Shown here: piece after piece, positions 52,711 through 61,387 of the stretch | Layout of the letters: each line of letters starts with the position of its first letter | Numbering within the stretch: the stretch's first letter is position 1 | Assembly: GCA_018873245.2 (NCBI GenBank) | Contig: JAEMBT020000093.1 | Coordinates: 1 to 64,000 of the forward strand | Direction of reading: 5' to 3' | Length of the DNA stretch: 64,000 nt | Origin: Archegozetes longisetosus | Lineage: Eukaryota > Arthropoda > Arachnida > Sarcoptiformes > Trhypochthoniidae | Position numbers and translations under genes: made by a program | Notes under the pieces: generated by a model | Databases searched by the model: none | What the model saw: only the letters and a program-made list of their open reading frames with translations | Told to the model about the DNA's origin: nothing

Positions 52711-53515
52711 TTATAAGCAAACATTTGGAATTAAGTCTAGACATAAAAAGAGTGTAAAGCCAATAAAAGGTGATCCTGGAATAGGATTTAAATTAACAAA
52801 TGACAACAATTATGATATGGAAGCTAAACGATTAACTAATGTTGGAAGGCCAAAAGAAGAGAACGATGCACTTACAAAAGGATACTTTATTGAAAGAACA
52901 GATCAAATTTTAAGAAATTTTCTCGAAAAGAATGAAGATATTGATATGAATAATAAAGCTATTAAAAATTTGTCTTGGCCAAACAATATTAATGATGCTG
53001 TGCCTAAAAAATATCTGTATCAAAATGTTCTGTTGTTTGACAATAAAAATAACAGTTTCAATGCTAAGGATAAAAAAATTTCAAATGTTGATGATCCTAT
53101 TGAAGATGGAGACGTTATAAATAAGAAATATCTTAATGAAATACTTAAAACTAACATATATCAAGAAGTTTTACCACCTCTAGATCCTAATTGGATTAGA
53201 TTTTTCGAGATGCAATTGAATTTGTTTCACACTATTGATTCTAGAGTTTTTATATTAAAAGGAACTGTAAAAATTAAACAAGACGCTAGTTCAAAATCAA
53301 ATTGGATAGGTAATGTTCCACTGATAGAAAAACCAACATCACCAATAGTATTATTTGTTTGGCATTTAGAAGATAATAAAACTTATGACTTCGTTAGAGA
53401 TGATCCTCAAAAACTTAATAGACCAAGTATTATAGATCAGGAAAAAAGATTAATTGTTTACGGTAACTTGAAAGGTTTAAGTACTTTATATTTTAATAGT
53501 TTAATATGTATTTAA
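52703..53515 (+). CDS. Fibre-like protein with repeated D-A-x-x-K-x-Y motif
   Basis: 270 residues, intact. The N-terminal half has at least three repeats of a pattern: AKRLTNVGRPKEENDALTKGYF, then NKAIKNLSWPNNINDAVPKKYL, then DKKISNVDDPIEDGDVINKKYL. Such repeats (hydrophobic, N-V/L, P, D-A/V, K, Y/F) occur in trimeric tail or fibre shafts of phages and some eukaryotic viruses. Residues about 155-270 form a beta-rich domain that may be a globular head. An attachment role is inferred from the layout. The gene directly follows the ATPase (8-nt overlap), and the next gene starts one base after its stop. Confidence 0.65.
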   Translation: MSNYKQTFGIKSRHKKSVKPIKGDPGIGFKLTNDNNYDMEAKRLTNVGRPKEENDALTKGYFIERTDQILRNFLEKNEDIDMNNKAIKNLSWPNNINDAVPKKYLYQNVLLFDNKNNSFNAKDKKISNVDDPIEDGDVINKKYLNEILKTNIYQEVLPPLDPNWIRFFEMQLNLFHTIDSRVFILKGTVKIKQDASSKSNWIGNVPLIEKPTSPIVLFVWHLEDNKTYDFVRDDPQKLNRPSIIDQEKRLIVYGNLKGLSTLYFNSLICI

Positions 53516-53902
53516 ATGGAGAACTATCTTGAAAAGAAAGTCTTTGTTTATCGAAAAAGTTATGCATTTTATTCTAAAATTGATACAATGCTGTTAGTTT
53601 CAAAATTTTTATTTAGTTCTTCAGGATTATCGGCATTTGCATTTGTTCCATTGGCAGCTTTATCACTTGGTGCTGCTTTGATCGAAGTATTAGAACAACC
53701 GTTAAAAATTGGACAGAGAAAAGAAGAATATTGATTTGCTTATAAATTTTATCAAGAATTACTTAATCTTTTTAAAGCTAGTGAACTAAGTGAGTCAGAT
53801 GTTTCTAAACGAGAATTATAGTTTATTAAAACAACAAGCTTCTTTCCAAGAGAAAAATACATTAAACAAGTCAAACTAAATGGTTATAAGTTCACGAAAT
53901 AG
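53516..53902 (+). pseudogene. Small protein with hydrophobic segment, two in-frame stops
   Basis: From ATG 53516 the frame runs 128 codons to TAG at 53900-53902 but is cut by TGA at 53732-53734 and TAG at 53819-53821, with no frameshift. A hydrophobic Leu/Ala segment (KFLFSSSGLSAFAFVPLAALSLGAALI) covers residues about 29-55. The later part is charged and protein-like (FYQELLNLFKASELSESD). Family unknown. The position after the fibre-like gene suggests a virion or membrane component. A short further coding-like piece follows at about 53879-53965. Confidence 0.6.
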
Positions 53903-54088
53903 CGAAAGATATGGTTTAGAAAAAGAACTTGAAGATGTTGATTATAATGATGAGCAAAAGATTTAGACTTCACTGAAAAAAAACTAATTAGAAATAATAA
54001 GTGAAGAACTAAAAAACGTTTATTGAATGATGATTTACTATATTGAAGATATTGTAAAATCTATCGATGATTTATATTTTAAATATTT

Positions 54089-54715
54089 TCATTTTTTAAT
54101 GCTAGGTTTTTGTACATAATGATTTCCATCATTAGATGCTTTTACATAAGCTCTACTAACTTTATTTTTATAATCTTCAGGAATGGAAATTCGTTTAAAT
54201 TTTTTATCTAACTCTTGTTCCTCTATATCAGCTTCATTCATTAATTCAACACATTCATGTGGTTTAAGTGTTTTACTATCTTTCAAAGTTAAAGATAATG
54301 ATATTCCTGGAACACTAGCTTTTGCTTATTTTTGTTTTTCATTGTATTTCTTTGCAAGAGCATTAAGTTCATCACGTTCTTTTTGATATGCTTCTTGTAA
54401 TTTATCTATAATCTCTTTATATTTTTTATTCTTTTGTATTGAATTATTTAACATTATACCTTTACAATCTGATTCACACATTTTAGAAAATAATAGAACA
54501 AACAATGAACGAAATTGATTTTTCTGTTCAACAGATGCATTTAAAGTCTCTATTTTTTCATGTAATTCATTCATAATATCAATATATTGTTTTGCAGTTT
54601 TAGAGGTAAGTTTATTATTATTGAATGCTAATATATTATCTAAATTAACTTTAGATAAATCATGAATACTTTGAATGGTATTATGTAGGGTTGATAATGT
54701 TATTTGATTTGCCAT
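54089..54715 (-). pseudogene. Coiled-coil protein with one in-frame stop
   Basis: ATG at 54715, then 129 codons to TAA at 54326-54328, and the same frame continues open to 54089. The whole is about 208 codons. The N-terminal part is helical (QYIDIMNELHEKIETLNASVEQKNQF, EIIDKLQEAYQKERDELNALAKKYNEKQ), and the second part is charged. Family unknown. The stop replaces what is likely a Gln/Lys codon in a coil-to-linker region. Confidence 0.6.
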
Positions 54716-54739
54716 TTATATGAAATAATATTTTTTATT

Positions 54740-54925
54740 TTGTGGAAATATGGTAAAGTATGGAAATACAGTATTATAATATGGTATGGAATTATGGTAA
54801 AAGGAAATACAGAATTGTAGAATATGGTATTGAATTGTGGTATAGTTTTATTGTAATATTGTATGAAAATACAGTATTGTACAGTATGGTAATACAGAAA
54901 TATGGAAATAAGGAAATAATTTTAT
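54740..54925 (+). repeat. Short-period TATGGTAT/ATACAGTAT repeats before the HTH gene
   Basis: Repeated words such as ATATGGTA, ATACAGTA, AATTGTGGTATA and GGAAATA occur every 15-30 bp. They could be a transcription control array or simple sequence noise. Confidence 0.45.
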
Positions 54926-54931
54926 ATATAA

Positions 54932-55315
54932 ATGACGACAAATAATATAACAATAGATGAGTTTATCAAATTGTTAAAAGAATATGATTTTAAAAAGAAT
55001 AGCATAAGAAAATTTGCTAACGAATATAAAATATCTGAAAAAACTGTTACAAAATATCTAAAACAAAATAATATTGATTATAATTCAAGAACATTATTAA
55101 TACATAAAAATCGTGATGTTAATGGTAGATTTTGTTTAAGCATTAACTCATTCGGTGTTGAAAACGTTAAAGATAATAAATCTAGGCGAAGCCATCGTGA
55201 GTTTCACGAATCAAATACAATTGAGAAAATAAAAATAAATCCATCTAAAAATCAAAATTTAAGTGAAAAATCTTATGAAGAAAAATTAAGACGTATTATG
55301 ACATCTTTTAAATAA
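54932..55315 (+). CDS. Helix-turn-helix protein
   Basis: 127 residues. Residues 20-46 (NSIRKFANEYKISEKTVTKYLKQNNI) fit a classical HTH (helix, KISEKTV turn, recognition helix). A basic C-terminal tail is rich in Lys, Arg and Ser. It is probably a DNA-binding regulator or packaging helper of the element. The family is not certain. It is preceded at 54740-54920 by a repetitive AT stretch with many GGTATxGAA(A/T)T motifs. Confidence 0.6.
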   Translation: MTTNNITIDEFIKLLKEYDFKKNSIRKFANEYKISEKTVTKYLKQNNIDYNSRTLLIHKNRDVNGRFCLSINSFGVENVKDNKSRRSHREFHESNTIEKIKINPSKNQNLSEKSYEEKLRRIMTSFK

Positions 55316-57499
55316 AAAAAAGAAATCTATTGGATAATATTTTTATAATAAATGAAAAACTTAATAATAAGATGTTTTCTATAAAGAACTAAAGGAGAGG
55401 GAATTAAAGAGGATGTGTTCATGTATTAGCAGAAACAAAATACTAATTTTGGAGCAATACCTGAAAGATTGACATAATATATTTATGAAAATAACACAAT
55501 TTTATTTTATTTTTAAAAAAATTATTAGTATTGATAGTAATTGCAATTTTTATTTGATTCTGCTCACAGCTATTGAATTAAAATTGATAATACATTTGTG
55601 ATAACAGAAAAATTAAGATTGAGCTCATGCCTAAACATCATTCAAAGAGTTTGAGTCTCAATTTCGGGCTAATGTTGCGTTTGAGCTCATTTTAGCTCAT
55701 TTTTTCAAAAATGGGATCTACTCTTGATTAATATGCGATATGATCAGAATCAACAATATATACAATTCTGAATTTTTTTTGGTCTTATGAGTTATATTCT
55801 TGAGACTCGCATATCGTTGAATAAGAAAATGTTAAAATTAGTTCATAAGAATCACCTGATATTTTCTGTTCTGTTGCTAAGCGAGTAATTCTTCGAAAGC
55901 AATAAAGTTAAGATCTTATGATCTATTTGTGTTATTCTCTATGGCATTGCAGCTAAACTGTTCTGAAGGCACGATTGAGTAACAAATTTGCAAATTTTTT
56001 ATATAATTACTATTTTCACAGAAATTTTTTCAAATGATAGATTGAGACTAAGGATAATTTTGAATTAAAAAAACTAAAATTCTTTGGAACAAATATAATA
56101 AAAATAACATTATTGATGATTATCACTGATTAAAACTTGAAAGTTTATCTTTTTTATTGCACTCATCAAAAATTTCAAGAATAACTTAATAAACGCTTTG
56201 TATTATTTATTAACTTAAAGAAAAAGTTTTAAACTATAAAGCGTTGGATTGAGTTTTGGATATTTTTTGATAACTTATAAGGAAACGCATCATTATTATA
56301 GTGTGTTGTTATCGAAGATATTCAAGAGAAAAACTGTTTCATTCTTTTTATCTCCGGCTTAACAGCACTTTTTCAATGCATCGTAAAAAAACCTTTTGGA
56401 ATCGATTTTAGTTTTGAATGGGTTTTTCGAGAAAGCGTTACAAAGTTGGAAAATCGCAAATAAAACTCTGTTTCTTTTACTAGATGTACCTTTTATGCTG
56501 ATGGCTAATACAATATTTATCAAACGATCTACAAAATAACTGGATTTAATTTTCAAATTGTAAACTATTTTGTTTTATTCAGAAAAGTCGTTAAATTTTT
56601 CGTCGATTTTCCTATTAGTATTCGATAAAACTGAAAATTGTTTGAACGAATTTTTTTGGATTCATCATCAAATGTGAAGAATAAATATCATGAGAAATTA
56701 ATTTAATGCTATTCAGATTTTATTAAGTTTATAAACATTTGATTTTTATAACAAAATAATTCCTTTTGGATCAAATTGAACAAGTTTTAAATCTATTTAT
56801 CAATTCTTAATAATTGTGAACGAATTTTGATTCATGCCTTTGGTTTATTCATTTTTCATTTACTGATTCGATTGAGCGAAATATCAATAAATGAAATTTG
56901 GATGAAATACTTTAAATAAATTTTTTTCAATTCGCAAGCAGTTCTCATCAATTAGAGATGAAGAATTATGCTATTCGCATAATTATGCTCCAAAAAAAGC
57001 ATAATTTCTCCTCTTTTGATCCTGTTTTATATGACAGTTATTTGTTTTCGAATAGGAATTTCACGAAAAAGCATAAAATCTCAAAAATTGAAAGCATGAT
57101 TCTTCATCTCTATCGTTTAAGAAGAAAGCAATTGACTTTAATATTTCATTCAATAGAATTTCTCAATTCACAATTTTAATATTTAGCAGACAATATACAT
57201 TTAATTAAAATGTAATATAAACATAAAATAATTTTAATTTTTATAATACATAAGTAAAATTATCGGTAAAACAGCATTTCAATTCCCAAAATTGCAATTA
57301 TAAGAAATACTAATTTTTTTAATTCGGAAAACAACTTAATTCTGAAGTTATAGATTGTCTAGAGTTGAATTCGAACAGAACTTGAATTAATTTTATATAA
57401 TAATAAAGCAGATTTTTATTGATTCTGTTTACAGTTATTGAATTAAAATTGGTAATACATTCCAATTAATACATATTACCTGCAATTCAGTTGAAATTC
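55316..57499. other. 2.2-kb noncoding region in the Polinton with direct and inverted repeats
   Basis: No convincing gene. A roughly 50-bp segment (GATTCTG..CACAG.TATTGAATTAAAATTG.TAATACAT) occurs at about 55552-55602 and again at about 57420-57462, at about 85% identity. AGAGATGAAGAATTATGCT at 56954-56972 pairs with its inverse at 57093-57111 (one mismatch), and the 73-codon frame between them (56958-57179) is probably a by-product. Confidence 0.5.
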
Positions 57500-57856
57500 T
57501 TAACAGGTTGAACTCATTACAATTATATGTTTACCTTGATAGGTAAGAAAACATAATTTTAGATGATAATCCTTTTGCCAAGAATGGCTGGCTGAATGAA
57601 AGGTTGGCGGGCCGGAAACCACAATCCAAGTACTTGAAGGATATTTCACCATCAAATCGCCCGTCAATGCTCCAGCTATTTTGTCATCAGTGATGGTTTT
57701 ATTTGCCATGATACTTGAGACCCACAATTGAACTTGGTTTTTTTCTGCAGCATCAAGATTGCACTCTACTACAACCGGTTGTTCACCAGTTATGTAAGTT
57801 ATTGAACCAGAAATTAGTGAAGCAATAATAATAAATTTAGCGAAATTAATAGCCAT
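57500..57856 (-). CDS. Small secreted protein (cargo), family uncertain
   Basis: 118 residues, intact. A clear signal peptide is at residues 1-24 (AINFAKFIIIASLISGSITY), followed by a mature domain of about 94 residues with three Cys (in VVVECN, KLCF, and the terminal SSTC). The centre is TITDDKIAGALTGDLMVKYPSSTWIVVSGPP, and the end is WQKDYHLKLCFLTYQGKHIIVMSST. This helix-then-strand pattern weakly recalls dynein-light-chain-like folds, but the signal peptide argues against that role. A secreted gene is not part of the core Polinton set, so it may be captured from a host. It is flanked by long noncoding gaps. Confidence 0.55.
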   Translation of the reverse strand: MAINFAKFIIIASLISGSITYITGEQPVVVECNLDAAEKNQVQLWVSSIMANKTITDDKIAGALTGDLMVKYPSSTWIVVSGPPTFHSASHSWQKDYHLKLCFLTYQGKHIIVMSSTC

Positions 57857-58489
57857 TTTGCGTTATTTTAGAATTTATTGAGGTTATAAAAACTTTAGAT
57901 TTGCAAACAATATCTCAAAATGAAACAATAAATTTGATGAATTTATTTTCCTTCTTATATAGTGAAACTTAACTAATTATTTTGAAATCATGAACTATGA
58001 TCAGGATTAAAATATAACCTTGTTTTACTAGTTACTGATAATAAAGAAAAAATATTACCCAACAGGATTTGATATACCGTTGGAAAAGCATTTTTAATAT
58101 GTTTTTTATTTGTAACTATCTTATTTTAAAATTGAGTATAATATATAATGATTAAACTTTTTGATATCAATGTTAATTAAAGCAATAAGTTTGAGAAAAA
58201 AGACAGCAGTTTTCCTTGAAAAGAATAGAAAGTGATATATTAGATCCTTTTATTGCATTTCTAAGAATTACAAACAAAATAAAACAATTGTGAGATTTTC
58301 AACATATATTTAATTATAACTATTCACAGGTATTTCAAAATAATTTTAAAAAAGATATGGGATAATGTCAAGTTTAATAGAATCAATCAGATACAAAAGT
58401 AAATTAAAAGCAACTTATAATAAAATTAAGTATAGAATGAGAGATTATCAAGGACAAAGTCTCATGCCATGAGACGATAACCTTGAAGC
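57857..58489. other. Noncoding, AT-rich
   Basis: Spacer between the secreted protein gene and the spliced gene. No ORF, repeat or RNA recognised. Confidence 0.4.
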
Positions 58490-59345
58490 TTATAAAGCCT
58501 TCCAAAAGTCACTCTCTGTTTTAGAAGACCAAATTGCTAGTTTTATTTTTTTAAAGTTATTCTTTATAAAATATATAGAAAGAGATACATTACAAAATTT
58601 AGGATATTCTTTACTAAATTTATAAAGTGAAATAAGAAAATGAATATAAGATCTACTCCATTCGATTCCACATTCCTTTAAGAAATCAAAGAATTTTTCA
58701 TTTTCAATTTGACACAATTCTTGAATCTTTATGAGGTTTTGACCGGCTAAAAGTGCATATTTGATAGCTTGCTTTTGATGAAAGTCCAACTCATTACGAA
58801 TTGAAATAATCACTTCTTTTGCTTCTTTAAGTTTGTCAAAATTGAGCTTTTTAATTGTTCCATTACTTTTAATACCAATAGAAAGACTATTTTTCAACGC
58901 TTCAATTATTTCTTTGTGTTTATCTTTTGATTGTTTGTTTGGTTTCATTTTATCACAAACTTCTTCGCTTCGCTCAGCGTTACACTCTTCACTATCTGAT
59001 GCATTAATTTCATCAATGATTTCATCGACAGCTTTAGATAATTCATCTTTTCTAAAATAAGGAACAAATTTTTGAAGTTTTTATAAGTGTTAATATCTAA
59101 CTTACTTTGATTTCAAGTTACTAAAATATGTTATGTAAAAGTCATCAATTTTTTCACTCCAATAACTCCTTCTAATTTTAGGTATTGCAGTTAAAAGTCT
59201 ATTATGTAAATTCATCATATCCTCCCATATATAATCAGGTAATTCTATAGTCGGGTCATCTAAAAAAATAGATTTACGTTTTGAAGTAGAATTAATAAGA
59301 AAATATTATACCTTCATAATCCATAGCAGATGATTGAGAAGCCAT
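58490..59345 (-). CDS. Three-exon gene in the Polinton, C-terminal DUF3102-like helical domain
   Basis: Exons on minus: 59345-59312, 59259-59106, 59051-58490. Introns are 59311-59260 (52 nt, GTATAA to TTTTTTTAG) and 59105-59052 (54 nt, GTAAGT to TTATTTTAG). All junction phases match, giving exactly 250 codons with stop, whereas the unspliced frames end at once. Exon 2 is acidic and aromatic (DDPTIELPDYIWEDMMNLHN). Exon 3 begins acidic and Ser/Glu-rich, then a helical C-terminus (LLAGQNLIKIQELC, FLKECGIEWSRSYIHFLISLYKF). The last part resembles DUF3102-type phage and bacterial helical domains by pattern only. It could be a host-derived or viral regulatory gene. Introns in Polinton genes are unusual, and the clean frame suggests selection. 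Confidence 0.65.
59052..59105 (-). other. Spliceosomal intron 2 of the cargo gene
   Basis: Donor GTAAGT, polypyrimidine-rich acceptor TTATTTTAG, 54 nt. Its size matches the host RING gene intron (50 nt). Confidence 0.7.
59260..59311 (-). other. Spliceosomal intron 1 of the cargo gene
   Basis: Donor GTATAA, acceptor CTATTTTTTTAG, 52 nt. Phase 1 on both sides. Confidence 0.65.
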
Positions 59346-60029
59346 TTTTAACACAAATCTTAATTTCTTGTTTACGTTTTTCAAGGTTTAAGGAAGTGAA
59401 ATGTCATAAAGTTTATTCAGAATTATTTTAAAAAGCGTGAATGAAAAAGTCTTCAGAACAGTATGAATTTTATATCATTCGTTAGATCTTATTTGACACT
59501 ATATAATACCGAAATTTCAATCAAATCAGATAATCGGTTTAATTGTTATTAATTTTCAAAAATATTAAAATTTTCATTAAATTTAAGCTTAAAAAAGTTG
59601 TTTAACAACTATTTTAACTGTTTGAATATGCTTTACATTGCTTTCTATGGGATAATGAGAAGAAAGCATTAGTTATTTTTTTCTTATAGAGTGAAAAGAA
59701 GGCTTTAAAATGTGTACGTGACTTGAATTTATAATGATTTTTATTCAAAAAGAAACCTTAAATTTGAGAAAAGTATAACAATATATATATCATTGGAAAG
59801 CATTTTTTATAGTGATTTCAGCGAAACTTGAATGAAAGTTCTATAGTGACCGGTTCAAAAGTTATGCAGACCAATGTCCACTCATTAATCTTGACCACTG
59901 ATCATAACAATATGGATATCAAAATGAAGAATATTGAAAGACAAATTAAACAAAAAAGAAACCATCATATAATCTGTTATAGTTTTCAAGATATGAGTAT
60001 TTTTTGGTTTTTAACACTTCTGTAGTACT
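59346..60029. other. Noncoding, AT-rich
   Basis: No gene seen. The frame at 59828-60025 has no start context or family resemblance. Confidence 0.4.
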
Positions 60030-60924
60030 TTAAGTAATAATTTCTAAAAAATCAACAATTTTATCAAAATTAAGATTTGGAAGGTATAGATGATACTCTT
60101 TTCCTAACAATGGATTATATATTTTAAAGTTTTTAATAGTTTTCTTTTCATTAACATAGAAACCAATTGAATATAGAATTAATTGAGAAAATGTTTTAAT
60201 ATCATTTTTTTCATACTTTGAAACTTTAAAATCAATAATACAATCATTCACAATTAGATCTGCATCACCTATAAAATATTTACAACTACATGAAGGATTT
60301 ATTAATGATTTTTCTATATTTTTTTATAGATGAAATATAATTTATTACATCTTTTATATTTTTTAAATTTAAAATATCTTTATCAAATTTTTCAAGTTTT
60401 TCATTAAAATATATTGATTGTAAAAGAGAAGTATTATAAATTTCTTTTAAATTATTTAATACTGTATGATGACTATTTTTATAATAAGTTATATAATCTT
60501 GTACATAATCTAATTATCTATTAAGTTGAATATTTCTCATAGTTTTTTCGGCATCATTTTCATATTCATCATCTATATTACTTATATTTTTAACATATTC
60601 ACATCTACTATCAAATCCATTTTCATTTTTAATATTATAAATGTGTTTTCTAATTAAAAAATCATAAAACATTCCATTTTGTGGATACATTTTCTTTTTT
60701 ACAACATATTGTGGATAAGAACTTGATTTATGAACTACTTTTTCTGAAAATATTTGTTCACCATAATAATTATATAATTCATTCCATTCATCATCATTAA
60801 ATGATTTTATAAGTGAGGTAACAACTATTTTTATCATAATGTGATTTAATAATTGAGAAAATGGTAATATTTTACATTCTTTTTTATTTTTGATGGTTAT
60901 TAATATTTTAAATACCGTTGACAC
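60030..60924 (-). pseudogene. PD-(D/E)XK nuclease-like gene, one stop and one frameshift
   Basis: The frame 60924-60514 is followed in the same frame, after TAA at 60514-60516, by open sequence to about 60334. The reading then moves to another frame through to 60030. The C-terminal section carries GDADLIVND ... CIIDFK near 60230-60270, the Asp-(x)n-D-x-K core of PD-(D/E)XK nucleases, followed by SQLILYSIGFYV, typical of RecB-like families. The N-terminal part (WNELYNYYG, GMFYDFLIRKHIYN) is consistent with such nucleases from viruses. It would process DNA ends or recombination intermediates. No intron of suitable phase explains the break, so it is dead. Confidence 0.65.
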
Positions 60925-60925
60925 C

Positions 60926-61286
60926 TTTAGGATAATTTAAGTAAAAATCAATGAATTATGGGTAATTTTTTGAAGTGTGCTAGAGTTTAGTCATTTTGAA
61001 AGATAATTTAGGTGAAAATCAGTGAATTATGAGTAATTTTTTGAAGTGTGCTAGCTTCGGTATATTAGTTATTTTTAAGAGTGTAACGCTGAGCAAAGTG
61101 AAGGATCTGAAAGATCTTTGAATGAAATGAAAGGATAATTTAGGTGAAAATCAGTGAATTGTGGGTGATTTTTTGAAGTGTGCTAGCTTCGATATATTAG
61201 TCATTTTGAAGGATAATTTAGGTGAAAATCAGTGAATTGTGGGTGATTTTTTTAAGTGCGCTAGAATGAATATATTATATACTACT
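60926..61286 (+). repeat. Four tandem-like copies of a roughly 75-bp unit at the Polinton right end
   Basis: Unit: GATAATTTAGGTGAAAATCAGTGAATT(A/G)TG.GT.ATTTTTTGAAGTGTGCTAGCTTCG.TATATTAGT. Copies start near 60930, 61002, 61134 and 61209. Between copies 2 and 3 is a 55-bp insert (61078-61132). The last copy merges into the terminus TATACTACT. Confidence 0.8.
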
Positions 61287-61292
61287 TGCATC
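61287..61292. repeat. Right target-site duplication of the Polinton
   Basis: TGCATC, identical to 42404-42409. Confidence 0.95.
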
Positions 61293-61387
61293 AAATGTGC
61301 GGTTGCGGCTCTGCTCCTCCTCAGGTTTATTTGTAAACATTTTATATTATTAAAAACATTACCATCATTAGAAAGACTTCTAGTCAT
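61287..61387 (-). CDS. ORF2 of element C, 5' part (separated by the Polinton)
   Basis: ATG at 61387-61385, overlapping the ORF1 stop by 8 nt (ATGACTAG). The 33 codons end with an endonuclease N-terminus (NIKCLQINLRRSRAAT), matching the start of the ORF2 of element B (VIKCIQINLQRS). The frame then meets the TGCATC duplication, and the rest is at 42403-38851. Confidence 0.9.

Larger units (their letters stand above)
42410..61286. mobile_element. Polinton/Maverick (adintovirus-like) element, 18,877 bp
   Basis: Boundaries come from the 6-bp duplication and the split retrotransposon. The termini are AGTAGTATA at 42410 and the inverse TATACTACT ending at 61286 (the right end repeats TATAT before it), which fits the AG...CT termini of the class. 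Gene content: pPolB, protease-integrase, major capsid, penton-like, ATPase, minor virion candidates, fibre-like protein, HTH protein, and an extra right-hand module. Layout: pPolB on plus; structural block on minus (46.7-52.0 kb); ATPase and fibre on plus from 52.0 kb. The absence of long terminal repeats is unusual. Confidence 0.95.

Noticed and set aside
56958-57179. A 73-residue gene in the Polinton spacer
   Set aside because: It is bracketed by a 19-bp inverted repeat, has no conserved pattern and no neighbours of similar type.
57500-57856. Dynein light chain
   Set aside because: Only a loose pattern match; the signal peptide and cysteines argue for a secreted protein.
60300-60340. An intron explaining the frame change in the nuclease gene
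   Set aside because: The only GT-AG pair is about 35 nt and its phases do not match.
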